Assembly: GCA_963383645.1 (NCBI GenBank)
Contig: OY726557.1
Location: 152,590,201 to 152,654,200, forward strand
Direction of reading: 5' to 3'
Length of the DNA: 64,000 nucleotides
Source: Muscardinus avellanarius
Taxonomy: Eukaryota; Chordata; Mammalia; Rodentia; Gliridae
Each line of letters opens with the position of its first letter. Position 1 is the first letter of the stretch. The translations under genes and the position numbers were made by a program. The notes under the pieces were generated by a model. That model was not told where the DNA came from. It made no database searches and saw only the letters and a program-made list of their open reading frames with translations. Of this stretch, positions 32,950 to 45,199 are shown piece after piece.

Positions 32950-33185
32950 TTGATAGTGCCAGGTGACTGAGTATGAGCTCTGAAGGCAGAATCCTGCTTC
33001 TACCAATAACTAGCAGCTTGATCACGGCTTCATAACCTCTCTAAAGTTCAGTATCTTCATATGTTAAGTGGAATAGAATCTACCTCTCCAGTTCACTGTG
33101 AGGAGCAAAGGAGTTAATATTAGATGAAGAACTTAGAATAGTGCCAGACACACAGTAAGTTCTCAAAACATGTTGGTTATTTTCA
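32950..33185 (-). repeat. MIR SINE
   Basis: gactgagtatgagctctgaa, agcttgatcacggcttcata, aatagtgccagacacacagt: MIR-like antisense order. Confidence 0.75.
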
Positions 33186-34844
33186 TGTTGAACATCTTAG
33201 AAAATAAAAAGTTCAATTGTGAAGGTAGATCATGATAATCTTGGAAAGTACTCAAGAAAATAGTCTGTTGATAGCAGTTTCCAATTTCTCTTAGTGCACT
33301 GCAAAGTAATCAAGCTGCAACAGTATCATTATGCAGTGTTTCTGTGCAAGAGATAAGTGTCTATTTCAACACCCAGTGGAATTAAAATGCATGAATGATC
33401 TCTTCACAGCCTTCCTGAAAGCATGAAAGATAGGATTATACAAGAGTGTGGTCCTCACCCAGTTCTAATGATAATTGCAAGAATAAAGAAAGGGCATAAA
33501 ATATGACAAGTTTTGGGTTCTTTATCTTCCTTCTATTTATTCTCATTTTCCAAATTTCCAAGTAACCATAATATCAAAAACATCATCAATGTAAAGAACT
33601 TATATTTTCTGGCAGTAACACTGTTCAATTACAGTAAATGAGGACTCCACCTTCTGCTTTTAATCTTGGTTCCATCTCCTACAGAGGATGCAGTTCTGAA
33701 CTAGGAAGCCTAACATATTTCACTGATTCAAAATCACATGAGTTGTACATGTCACTCTGTGGAGGACCACATGCATAGCAAGCACAAGGCCCTGGGTTCA
33801 ATCTCCTGTGCTAAAAGTAGATAAAACACACTATTCTCTAATTGTCTGGCTCACATTTCTAAATTACAATCAGATGCACAAAACAAAATACTGCTGTTTT
33901 TAAATAAAGTTGATTCACATCAGAATAGAAGGGCCTTTATCTTAAAACCTAACTAGATTTTTTAAATGTATTGTTCTATTTTAAAGGATCACAACAAACA
34001 GTAGTGAAATCAACATCTTCTCTTAAGTAAAAAATTTTTTTTTAATTGAGTGTATAAACCATAGCAAGCAAGGGATCCAGTTTAGGCAGAGGTATGTCCT
34101 TCTATTACTACCTCTTATTAATACTTAAACTAGAAAAATAATTCCAGTTTGAGCCACCAGAGCCACATTCTACAGTGATGGTATAGGAACAGCATTTGTT
34201 CTCTAGTGAGCAATGTAGTAAAGATGCTATAAGTACCACACACTCCACATCCTTCCCATCTGCCTCATCTGTAGGTGAAGCACAGACTGGCTCCCTATGT
34301 GCTCACTTTATAACTTGGAAGAAATTATACCGAGCTATAAATAGTCAACAATATTTTGTATCAATGAGATAATATGGAGCACCCATGATTCAATGATACT
34401 AACAAAACACTAAAAGTGCATTTCATAAGAAAAACACCTGTAAATATTTAATTATAAATTTTCCTGCACATGAACTTACAAGTTGAGGTCTACCTGTTAT
34501 TTTTTAAGTATTAATGGATTGACCTTTACAATGTTAGCTATATTTCTGTGGAAACAAGTATAACCAGTCAACCTGTGGGTATAAGGCAGTCCTTCCTGAA
34601 ATTCAGTTTCTCCAGGATTAGATTTAAGTAAGATTAATAGGAGCAGTATGTCCAGCTGTACCTATTGTAGAATTATCATCTTGACACTAGCATGCAAAAA
34701 TCAGACAGCATAAAGCAATGGGAATACAAAGGTTAAAAATAGGACTGAGTCCTCTCTCTAAAAGGGCACAGTCCAGTAAGAGTATGAGGCATGTAATTAA
34801 TCACATAAGAAGGCAGTCAATAAGTTCTCCTATAGAGGTTAACA
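33186..34844. other. Mostly unassigned intronic sequence
   Basis: Apart from the ID fragment at 33755-33813, no recognisable element. Confidence 0.5.
33755..33813 (+). repeat. ID-like SINE fragment
   Basis: catagcaagcacaaggccct followed by gggttcaatctcctgtgc. Confidence 0.65.
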
Positions 34845-35045
34845 ACAGTAGCAGCACAGATTGCACTTAGTACCTGACATTTTTCCAAGCATTTAATATA
34901 AAGTAACCCCTTACTCCTCCATGGCCATCAGAGCTAGTTATCTCACTCTCACAGAAGAAGAAGCTGCGTTAGAGAGAAAGTGATTTCTCCAAGGTAACAC
35001 AAGAGCAGAACTAGAAGTTCACCCAGGGAACTGCCCCCTAATCCT
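34845..35045 (+). repeat. MIR SINE
   Basis: tagcagcacagattgcactt, ccaagcatttaatataaagt, ttctccaaggtaacacaaga. Confidence 0.7.
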
Positions 35046-35192
35046 CCTCCACACAGTGCCATGCTGCTGTGGAAGACAAAGGAATCAGTAAGGGCAGAGA
35101 GTGGAGCAATGCAGCAATGTACCAGCAAGGCTAAGGTAATGATATGTCCAGAAGCTTCCAAAGGGCGCTTCCATCTACATGTCTAACCACAT

Positions 35193-35410
35193 TTGCTTGA
35201 TTATCTGAAGCAAACCACTGCCTTTATATTAGTTTTAATTGCTATTCCACCTACTCGGAGTGATTCCTTCTTTACAATATCTCACAAGTCCCAATTTCCT
35301 CCCAAAGCCTTCCTGATTCCTTCCAATCTGACCTCACCTCTTTCTTTAGCCTGCCCACCATATACTGTTACTCTTGTGATAATGTCTCTATTTTACCTTC
35401 CAACTTAGTT
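35193..35410 (-). repeat. Probable L2 remnant
   Basis: Pyrimidine-rich text with cccaaagccttcctgattcc is typical of antisense L2 3' ends. A 71-codon ORF across it is incidental. Confidence 0.45.
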
Positions 35411-35649
35411 ATGAATGAACCTAATCCACTACATTTTATGTGTAATCGTCCACTTTATTTTAAACAGTATATTAATGGTAGGCAATATCATTTGTGAACA
35501 CTATCCAAATATTCAGCACAGTATCCTATAAGCAACAGGAGCTCAATTATTAAAACAACAGTTTCTGAAAGAAAAGGACATACACACAGCACCTGGATGT
35601 CTTTCACATTTCATTTTTCCCTTTTATATTCCTGCATGTACTTAATATG

Positions 35650-35770
35650 GCTTTTTTTTTAATTGGTACACTGTAATCATACATCTTAATGGGGTACAAG
35701 ATGGTAGAGGCACATATGCACACACATCACCATTCATTTAGCCCTTCCCCAGCTCCCTCCTTTTCATGTT
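35650..35770 (-). mobile_element. 5'-truncated L1-like 3' end (antisense)
   Basis: On minus it reads ggagctggggaagggctaaa ... ttgtaccccattaagatg, atgattacagtgtaccaatt, then an A run. It aligns by eye over about 110 bp with the 3' end of the composite element (23830-23935). Confidence 0.7.
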
Positions 35771-37034
35771 TGGCTTACTGATTGATATGTTTTATTACTG
35801 ACAAGAATCTCTAATATGCTTTATGATAAAAAAGCAATAGTGTTGGTAAGTTGTTTTATTATTTCAAAATTCTTATGTACTTAATTCATACACAAACCTA
35901 AAGTACCAAAGCTCTGAAAAGTAATTAATTATCCTGAATCAGAGAGCCATCTCTAATCTGGATAGGTCTTCCATTTCCCAAAGTGGATGACAAACATCCT
36001 TTGACAGAGAAAGGTGTGAGCCTTTAGAGAACATTTAATTATTTCCTCACCTGCTTATATAAAATCTAAGCAAGAATCCATATATGGTAATATATTTAAA
36101 ACACTAGCTATGCTTAGTATGAAAGAAACTATCAGAAAATGTACAAAAAGTGGTCATTATGAAGCATCATACTAAAAGCCAAAGAAAATGTACACTCATT
36201 CCTACACTTTCATAACTAAATAATGTTCTAGGCTTTAAGCTTCCTGAGAATAGGTATATGTTGTTCTTTTGCCTTAATACATAAAATGAGAGAAAGAAAG
36301 AAAAAGAGAAAGATAAATGAAAAACCAATTGCCAGAGTATTCATAATGTTAAGCATCCACTAGAGATAAATTACTAAAAAGCTCATGGTATTGGAACACA
36401 CACGAGTATAACCACAAGTTTTAATTTAATAAAAAAAAACATACAGCACATTACATAGCAGGATATGTCAAAGAACCACAAAACGAGCCTTGGTTTTTAA
36501 TAAGTGCAGTTAGGTTTTTAGTGTTCTCTTAGAACTAGGAATGTCAGATTGTTAGATGGAGAAGATTTTGAGGAAAAGAATACTGAGTGTGGCACTATAC
36601 AAGAGAAACAATGAGAACATGTCAATAAAAAAATGTTCTATGGCTTTTATTTGAACACAGCTCTAAAAAAGCAACTTTGCTGTTTTGTACTTTATATGTG
36701 ACTAGAAAATAATGATTGTTTGATATTAACAATTAAAGAAAAACTTTCATAAAGAAAACCCAGAACAAGCATGGTATGTGGTAGTCAATAAATGCTTGGA
36801 GAAATAAAGTGAAATTGAGTTAACTTACTGAGATGAAATCAAGGAATTATCTTTCCTTGAAGAACTGAGAAATATTGCCATACAGCAATGAGCCTGGTCC
36901 ATGGAAGGCCACTGGAGACATAATTAACAGTGGGCAATAGGGCCCTGACATTGTTCCTCATTATTCTAAGCCATCAAATTAACATGTTGCATTCTAAAAC
37001 AGAAACTCTTGGTTATTTTGGAACTTTTTTTTTA
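35771..37034. other. Unassigned intronic sequence
   Basis: AT-rich. Includes a short AAAG-rich patch (36292-36310) but no gene. Confidence 0.5.
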
Positions 37035-37217
37035 ATGGTACTGGGTTTTAAACCCAGGAACATTCTACCTCTGAGCTACACCTTCAGCCCTTTTTATTTT
37101 TTATTTTGAAATAGGGTCTCACTAAGTTTCTGAGAGCCTTGCTAAGTTACTGAGACTGGCCTGGGTCCTGCAATCTTCCTGTTTCAGCCTCCTAAGGTGT
37201 ATATCACCAAGCTCAGC
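37035..37217 (-). repeat. B1-dID SINE (old)
   Basis: ggtactgggttttaaaccca, ttttgaaatagggtctcact, B1 head truncated (tatcaccaagctcagct). Confidence 0.8.
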
Positions 37218-37514
37218 TCTGTTTTGGCACTTTAAATTTGGTGAAACAATTAGCCTAGTTTGAGATTGTCTCATTAATATCGAAACCAGGTATATATTCA
37301 GGTATATATTCTGCATCCTGTTTTGCAGAGGACACATTCACCCTTCTGGCAGGTACTAGAAGTCAAAGCATCTGTTTTTAGTGATAAACTATAAAGCCTT
37401 TATGTGGTGAAAGTTGTCAGATCTGGGAAGAAGTTCTTCAGTAAGAAACAATCATTCCTTTATGTCACCAATTAAGTATACACAAGAGTTGGATATGGTT
37501 TATCAAGCCAGGAA

Positions 37515-37680
37515 CTACCACTTAGTGCAGTTTATTTCAAACAAGCTTCTTTGAATCTCAGATTCCTCATGTACAAAAGGAAGATACTATCCTCCTGCAA
37601 GACTACCATGAATATTACATGACACTGGCTTAACTCAAGGTCTCAGACAGAACAGAAATAAAAAATACTGATTCTCAAGA
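37515..37680 (-). repeat. Possible MIR remnant
   Basis: gcttctttgaatctcagatt, cctcatgtacaaaaggaaga fit MIR weakly. Confidence 0.45.
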
Positions 37681-39288
37681 AATGTTAACTATTAAAACAT
37701 TGTTTATTATGATGGCAAATACAGAACATGAAATATTTTTATTGTAAGCATAACATATTTAATCTGTGTATTAAATTACTATCTTCAGGAGAGCTTCAGT
37801 GAAAATAAATAGTGGCACTGGCCTCTAATGAAGACCAAACAGTTCATAATCCCATAAATGTTATGTGTTTGGCAAGCTGTTTCAGAAGATTCCAGCCTAA
37901 AAAAAACAAATAGGAACCAACACTTGGCCAGATTCTACCCAGATTCTAGCTTTTTTATGGAAAGCTAAAAATTCCATAAAAATTAAAAATGAAAACCCAC
38001 AAAGACTTCATTATTGCTACAACCGAAGTTAAAAATAGCAAGTTCAAAGGATGAAATAAACCATCCATCTTCTTTCCCTGGTTGAAGGGAGAAGGGATTT
38101 GAAAGAAAAGGGTAAAGATACAGTGGCATTCTGCAGTTTCTCTGGATTTTCTTCCTTTCCTGCCTCCCTTGAGATTTCTCTTCTCAGACTCTCAATCTCA
38201 AAAAGATGTGTCTTTTAATCACGTGTTGTTCCACAAGATTTGGTCTGTTTAAGTCCTATCTGTGCATCCATAAAGGAGAAAACGCCTAAGTTCTTATGTA
38301 AGTTTAGATGCTAGAACCCCAAGTAAAATTTTGCAAAATAATCCCCGGCCTTTTTTTTTTTTAAACTAGGAAATACTGAACTACACAACACAGAAGACTT
38401 TATAGTTTTGCTAAGCTTGTCAGTAAACAGAGGAATGTCCTAGCATGTTTTACACAAGCTTCCTGGTCTACCTAATCAAGCATTATCTCTTCCCCAGCCC
38501 TATTATGTATTTCCCACTGTTTGCTGAGCTTTTATAACTTACTCTCTTAGCCAAAAATCCTGGTGTCCCCACTTTTACTCAATAGTAGAAAGCCTCAGTA
38601 TTCCAGCCTCAGTTTCAGCCCATTTTACTCTTGATTACAAAACATATCTGTCTATCCAAGATAATGACTTTGGAAGGGATTTGGTGTCACCTTATCTTTC
38701 AGGTCACATATCAGCCTACTGCCAACTCTTATGACTTGCTTCCTTTTCCTATCTCACCCCTCTTGGTATCATATGCCAAATATATTTGTTGTTGAATCAC
38801 AAGATGACTAGTTTAATTTCCTTTTAAAGCATCACACTAAGTTGCTATCATTAGGCTACTGAAACACATCATCTTTCCTCCATGCTTTGTTAACCTATCC
38901 TTTCTCTAAAACTATTCTTTGCACACTCAAAATTCAGCCAAAGAAACTAATCTAATCTTAACTCTCCCAGCATCCAGAGAGTCAATTGCCCTTTGTCTCT
39001 GCTGTAACCTACAAATGTCTTCAATTAGACAGGCATATGTCCAGCACCTTTAAGTTGCATTACACTTTGCAGTGGCTGATATCATTAAGATAATAAGATC
39101 TAGTCTTAATAGACTAGTAAATTTCTTTATTCCTTTAAAAAATACATTAAGACCTGTCTCTTAACAGATTAATAATAAAGCTACTTTATATTATCCTGTC
39201 AGGGCAATATATCTGACTTACAGATACCAAATACTATATGCTTTATGGTATATAGTCAGGAATTCTGAAAGCTTTAATGTATCTGCTT
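37681..39288. other. Unassigned intronic sequence
   Basis: About 1.6 kb without a SINE; possible old L2 pieces at 38560-38960, not firm. Confidence 0.45.
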
Positions 39289-39519
39289 GATGCTACAACC
39301 TTTTTTTTTTTTTTTTTTTGGGTAGTACTGGGGTTCCTGGAAGCCCTTCTACCTCTGGGCTACACTCCCAGACCTATTTTTACATTTTTATTTGGAAACA
39401 GGGTCTCCTAAGCCAGTGCGCACGGCTGGCTTCGAACCTGCGCGATCCTCCTGTCTCTGCCTCCCAAGCGCGGGGATTACAAGCGTGCGCCACCACGCCC
39501 GGCGATGCTACAACCTTTT
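39289..39519 (-). repeat. Young B1-dID SINE with 16-bp target duplication
   Basis: Antisense, T tract at 39301-39319, body 39320-39503. gatgctacaacctttt is repeated at 39289 and 39504. Young hairpin subfamily with a longer loop. Confidence 0.93.
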
Positions 39520-39873
39520 AATAGTTTCATGTAGGCAACCAGTCAAAGCTGTCCCCAAACTACTGAAGGTACATTTTCTTTTCTCTGATATTAGATGTAC
39601 TTCAAGAGAAATTTTTAGAGTATTACATTTACTGTAATCAACTCCTGCTTAAGTGTCTACTGAAATACTCTAGGTATTTTTGCATTTTTATTATACTTAC
39701 TGGTTTCTATATCCTCTAACCCTCCCTAAACAATGAGCCCATGGAGAGCAAAGCGCCTCCCCAGCCTTTACTGAATCCAAATAAGACCCTGACAATAGTA
39801 TGCTGTCAATAAACAAAACAGAAGTCAAGATTCCTACACAAGGAAAGCTTAGCTAAAGCCTTTTCAGAACTAT

Positions 39874-40095
39874 TAGAGATTTTTTTTTTTTTGGTGGTGG
39901 TGGTGGTACTGGGGTTCCTGGAAGCCCTTCTACCTACGGGCTAGACTCCCAGACCTATTTTATACTTTTTATTTGGAAACAGGTTCTCTTAAAGCCAGCG
40001 CAGCTGGCTTCGAACCTGCGTGATCCTCTTGTCTCTGCCTCCCATGTACAGGGATTACAAGCGTGTGCCACCACGCCCGGCTAGAGATTTTTTTT
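39874..40095 (-). repeat. Young B1-dID SINE with target duplication
   Basis: Antisense body about 39893-40081. tagagatttttttt is repeated at 39874 and 40082. Contains aagccagc-gca-gctggctt. Confidence 0.92.
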
Positions 40096-40539
40096 TTAAA
40101 GTGACCAGATACAGACTTTCCCATGACTATAAAAGGTACTATGTCCAAGCAAACCAATATACTTAATAATCTAGGCGTCAAATCAAATAGATGAGATCCC
40201 TGGAGCCAGACAGAATGGCTAGAAGTTTCTTGGATTTCAGAATCCTTGACCAAAAAAACAAACAAACAAACAAAACACTCCAGCAGTGGCTGCTGACAAA
40301 AGCAACCCAGATATTTTACCTGCTAACATAAAATCTCAGTACTGTCTTAGAAGAAATCTACTCTAAAAATGGTTCTGGTGGTCTCATTAAGTGTGGTGGA
40401 GTGAGCGTTTGGTTAAAATTTTTTTTAAGTTTCATGAGCAAAAGTAGAAAGAAATCTAGCATGACTTTCCATTCCCTTGGATCATCTTCTAATTACAAAA
40501 AGGTCTCATTTTTTAAATAACTATAATAGTATTTTAGTG
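40096..40539. other. Unassigned intronic sequence
   Basis: No feature recognised. Confidence 0.55.
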
Positions 40540-40745
40540 TCAGGACACTAGTTAAACTCTCAGTTTTGTTAGTGGACAAGTTATTTAAACTCTCCAATTT
40601 ACCTATCTACCAAATCGGGACAACATTCTTTCATTTTATAGGTATGATGAAATTCATAAGACAGAGGTGACCAATTACAATTAACCTGTAAAGGTTCAGC
40701 TCAGCACATAGGAAGAGCTTGATTAAGTGTCACAATTAGTATTAT
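40540..40745 (-). repeat. Possible MIR remnant
   Basis: gacaagttatttaaactctc, tacctatctaccaaatcggg, acataggaagagcttgatta. Confidence 0.5.
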
Positions 40746-41096
40746 ATGCTTTTTAAAAACGTATCCAAAGGCCACAAAGATATGTTAGTTCTTGGCTCTT
40801 GGTTGCTACACGACATACAGCCTGACTCTCTGGACCTAAAAACATAACAACTCATCATTACAACATGGCAGTATTTTTAATGCAACTGAAGTGCCTGTCA
40901 ATTAAGAAAAAAAAAACAGTGCAACACCATTCTAGTTAAATTGATCTGTTCCAAAAGATGAATTCAACACTTACTTAAGTGCATTTCCTTATTAGCTGTT
41001 TCATACCATGCAGTTATGGGACACCTACATTGCCTTCAATATTTGAGTTCAAATTCAAATAAAGTACTTTATTACAAATTCAATAAAGTATTATCT

Positions 41097-41297
41097 GGTC
41101 AGGTGTGATGATGGCACACACCTGTAATCCCAGTACTTAGAAGGCTGAGACAGAAGGGTCGCAGGTTGAAGGATAGCCTCAAGAACTTAATAAGACCCTC
41201 AGTAACATAAAAAGACAGTTTCAAAATAAAAAATAATAAAAAGGGCTGGGGTTATAGTTCAGAGTTGTAGAACAACACTGGCTTTAGACCCCAGCGT

Positions 41298-41298
<1 letters not shown>
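41097..41298 (+). repeat. B1-dID SINE
   Basis: gatggcacacacctgtaatc head, gctggggttatagttcagag tail, followed by (TA)n. Confidence 0.85.

Positions 41299-41356
<58 letters not shown>
41299..41356. repeat. (TA)n microsatellite
   Basis: Uninterrupted TA tract of nearly 60 bases at a SINE tail. Confidence 0.93.
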
Positions 41357-41358
<2 letters not shown>

Positions 41359-42269
41359 CTGAGTATCCAATAGGTATTTGCATTTCAGCGTTTCTTATGA
41401 AAAATATTCCCATACCCAATATTATTAGCAAAAAAACAAACTCACACACAGGAACCTTTAAATTTTTCAAGCACAACTTAAATGGAGTGACAAGCGTAGT
41501 GATGAGTTTAAAATATGAGTATAGCTTAAGTTCGGTTTGTTCTGTAACATCATATCTGGGTATTCACTACTATACTTTCATTGATTTTACTTTGACTGAA
41601 TAAAAGTGTATGATATCATGGCTACATATATAGAGTACAGTTTTATAGCAAAAAGAATTTTTCACATAGCAATGAGACTAATGTTCTCTTTAAGTCTGGA
41701 AATATTTCATAATGAATGGCAACTGAAAGGCAAGAACATAAACCACTGCCTGGGATGGACGAGATGGAAGGACACTGGCACTGTGCCTCATTCTTCCCAA
41801 AGGAAACAACAAAGGACACTATGAAACTTGGTAGAGCCTGGGTTGCCAAAAAAGTAAGGGCACAAAGATCATTATTCTCCATTTGCACAATGTTTTCTGT
41901 GAGCCATTCTCAATAAATTCATTATTCCCCATGTTTACAGACTTCATTTTTCTGTACTCCTGCCCTATTTTGAAACACTAAAGCAAGTTTAGAGACTATT
42001 TTGGAAAAACTGCATTTTAAAATTGCAGATCTTATTATATACCATTAGAGCCACCCCCTCCTCCATGTTTGAAGTATGTAACAGAGATGGTGATTTGGGT
42101 GGGATATACTATAAAACACTTTCTGTTCTTTTCTAAATTCCAAGTGTTGAGTAATTTGATTTACTACAGCCATCCTACCCCCTTAAATACACATGATAAG
42201 ATTTTTCAAATTACATTTATACCTCTTGCCTAACTGGAACCCTACTGGAGAAATAAACTATACAGATAA
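41357..42269. other. Unassigned intronic sequence
   Basis: Several overlapping short ORFs on both strands (41397-41916), none with a known domain. Confidence 0.5.
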
Positions 42270-42370
42270 ACAACTCCATTTTACAGATGAGAAAGTTAAG
42301 GCCCAATGTTCAGTGACTTATATAGGCCACAAAATGAGGACTGAATCTGAATCTCTCAAATTCAGGTAAA
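42270..42370 (+). repeat. MIR SINE fragment
   Basis: ccattttacagatgagaaag, cagtgacttatataggccac. Confidence 0.65.
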
Positions 42371-43246
42371 ACCTATTTCTATAATAACTTAAATAACTTC
42401 TGGACATTCCTTTTAAACCTTCAGTTCTACCACACTGAACTTGTATTAATATTAAACAAAAAAAAAACATCTCATTTTCACCAAACTGCTTATAATTTGG
42501 CATTTATCATTTTTACTAAAATGACTATTCTTATAGATCTTACTGTATCCTCATTAAATAACCATTTTAATTATTTAACTGCAATGTATTATATAGTTAT
42601 AGGGAATTGTTATTATAAAAGCCCATAAGTGGCTTTGAAGAAAATACTCATACACTTAAAGCATTTTTAATATTGTGGAATGATTAATTATACTGATCAG
42701 AAAGCATGACAAATTTTAATCATTTATTTAACAACTAAACGCAAACTAAAGCTCACTCACCTAAAACATTTTGCTATTTATACTGTAACAATATTTTATT
42801 GATCTTATGTAATTAGCAACTGCTTGCTCACACTTTAAATAGTAAAGACTGTTATTTAGCAACCAGAACTGAGGAATTCCAACTGTGTCAATTTGTTTTG
42901 GCTGTAGTTTCTCACACTTTAGAGGGCATAGTGTCTCTAATTATTTTATTGCTGCAAATAATAAGAGACTTTTCATATGAATCATACACATGGTTTATGC
43001 CAGGCTTTAATAAACAGCACAGAGTCAATGATTAGGTTACCATAAAATTTAAAAATTGACTATAGGTTTATGCGGCTTTCAGCTCTTCTTCCCTCATATT
43101 TTTTGGCTTACCTCAAAACTTATCATTAGTTCCTCAAGTACTAGAGACCTTAGGTGCTATAAATGTTTCCAATAGTTTGTGCATTCTAAGATGTTAAATT
43201 ATAAGACTCATCCAATCTTAGAGATATTAATATATAAAAAGTATTA
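42371..43246. other. Unassigned intronic sequence
   Basis: AT-rich; no feature recognised. Confidence 0.55.
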
Positions 43247-43477
43247 GTGAGGCCTTTTACAACACAGTGAGATCCTGTTTCAAAATAAAGAATAAGCCGG
43301 GCGTGGTGGTGCCTACTTGTAATCCCTGCGCTTGGGAGGCGGAGACAGGAGGATCACACAGGTTCAAAGCCAGAGGTGCTGGCTTAGGAGACCCTGTTTC
43401 CAAATAAAGAAGTATAAAATAGGTCTGGGAGTGTAGCCCAGAGTTAGAAGGGTTTCCAGGAACCCCAGTACCACCAA

Positions 43478-43512
<35 letters not shown>

Positions 43513-43600
43513 GCAAACAAATAAACAAACAAATAAAATTAGCCTGGGGGTGTAGCTCAGAGGTAGAATGCCTTTGGGTTCCATCCCCAGTAACACAAAA
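43247..43600 (+). repeat. B1-dID SINE split by a young SINE with (AAAT)n tail
   Basis: Outer copy (5'-truncated) at 43247-43293 and about 43543-43600. The inner young copy at 43296-43475 (gccgggcgtggtggtgccta) is followed by an AAAT/AAAC tail to about 43540. The break is in the outer A-rich linker. Confidence 0.88.
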
Positions 43601-43874
43601 CAAACAAAAAATTATATTATGGACTCAATGAGTCATGGTGTATTTTCATATTTTATTCTTCAACAAACTTACTGAACAGTGGTGTATCTAACACTGTCAA
43701 TTAAAAAAAAAAAAAGCATTATCTATAACCTAACCTCAAAAAGCTAAAAACTTAACAAAACAAATAGCATATACTACACCACTTCAACTGACTTTCCCTT
43801 TTTTGCAAACCAAAAAAACCCTAACCCCATAAAAAGCTAGCTTTTAAAATAGATTTCTATTGTCTCTATTAGAA

Positions 43875-44118
43875 AAGTGTGAAATAAAGCCAGGTGTGGT
43901 GGCGCACACTTGTAATCCTAGCATTCTGGAGGCTGAGACAGGAAGATCACAGTTCATGGACAGCCTCAGCTACTTAGTGAGGTCCTCCGCAACTTAGGGA
44001 AACCCTGTTTCAAAATAAAGAATAAAAAATAGGCATGGGGTGTAGCTCAGAGGTAGAATGTCCCTGGGTTCAATCTCCAGACCCGCAAAAAAAAAAAAAA
44101 AAATAAGTGTGAAATAAA
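43875..44118 (+). repeat. B1-dID SINE with 14-bp target duplication
   Basis: Body 43889-44104; aagtgtgaaataaa is repeated on both sides. Subfamily with ttcatggacagcctcagcta. Confidence 0.92.
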
Positions 44119-44179
44119 AAATCAGTCTCTCTAGCTTAGTTTCTCATTCCCTGGGCACATATATGGCCTGTTATCTTCA

Positions 44180-44770
44180 AAATACTCAGTCTCTTGAGTT
44201 TGCATCTGGCAAAATGGCCACGCCTAATAAAGTCTAGGAGCTAAAGGTGGGAATGGCTTAGGAAGATGTGAGAAAGCTCTGATTATTGATAGATATATTT
44301 CAGAAATAATTGTGTCAAAATGGCAGACCTGGAGAGAGAAAGGCTTGGCTTCTTCAAGCAAACAGCTATTGTAACTTAGATTGACTTAGCTAAAAGAAGG
44401 AAACACCCTGCCAAACCTTGCTGGAGGAGGAACCTTACAAGGACGTTTACTACTACATATACTACTACATCAGAATTATGTAAACAAGATGGAGGTCATG
44501 GGTATAAAAAGTCTGGTCCATGTGCTGTATCTTGGTGGGGCATTCATTTGAACACCCCCATGCCGGCATGGGGCTGTAACTATCTTCTGTATTTCTATCT
44601 TTCTAATAAACTTCTTTAAATCTTCAGCAAGAGTCCGGGCTGATGTGTTTTTACCATTAGCTCAGGACAAGAACCCGCGGTTTTTCTGCTTTTCGGTCTT
44701 TTTCTGGGTTTTGTTGTGGTTTGAGGGAAATTGTCTCCGGGACCCCAGGAACAGTTTCCCCACGCCCATA
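44180..44770 (+). mobile_element. Probable solo LTR of an endogenous retrovirus
   Basis: LTR-like order on plus: an AT/GC-mixed U3, a TATA box (tataaaa, 44503-44509), a perfect 18-bp palindrome (44556-44573), AATAAA (44605-44610) about 100 bp after the TATA box, then a T- and GC-rich U5-like stretch (gcttttcggtctttttctgg). I see no internal viral genes and no clear primer-binding site. Ends are approximate because I found no convincing short target repeat. Confidence 0.65.
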
Positions 44771-45028
44771 ACATTCACACACCCCAACCAACATATTTCA
44801 CCGCAACAGCTACTAGGCACTGATTATAAAGACCAAGATGAAGGCCCACATGAAAACTCCAGAAATGCTAAAACATGAAGTTGGGCAATATTTAAGCAAG
44901 ATAGTTGAGGGTCTCTCGGTATTTTCAAGATGAAAATGCATGAGAAGAGAAAGATAACTGAAAAATAAAACTGTATACACCATTACTATTTTTCCCACAT
45001 GTTCTCTGATGGTAACTTTTTTTTGTAT

Positions 45029-45199
45029 TCAGGATTGTACCCAGGTACACTCCACCACTGAGCTACATCCAGCCCTTTTTGCTTTTAGAGACAGTCTCAA
45101 AGAGCAAAAGAGTTGCCCAGGCTGGCCTGAAACTTGCTGTCCTCCTGTCTTGGCCACCCAAGTAGCTGGGATTTTAGGCAAGCATCGTGGTGCCTGGCC
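45029..45199 (-). repeat. Old B1/ID-type SINE
   Basis: tgtacccaggtacactccac, cactgagctacatccagccc, then B1 part ccaagtagctgggattttag. Strongly diverged. Confidence 0.7.

Noticed and set aside
42771..42800. Candidate donor site on minus (gtgagt) after AATGTTTTAG
   Set aside because: The preceding sequence contains an in-frame stop in the frame required, and no acceptor or GRAF3-like residues are nearby.
44645..44878. 77-codon plus ORF over the LTR end
   Set aside because: Lies in U5-like and flanking sequence with no known domain; an LTR does not need to encode protein here.
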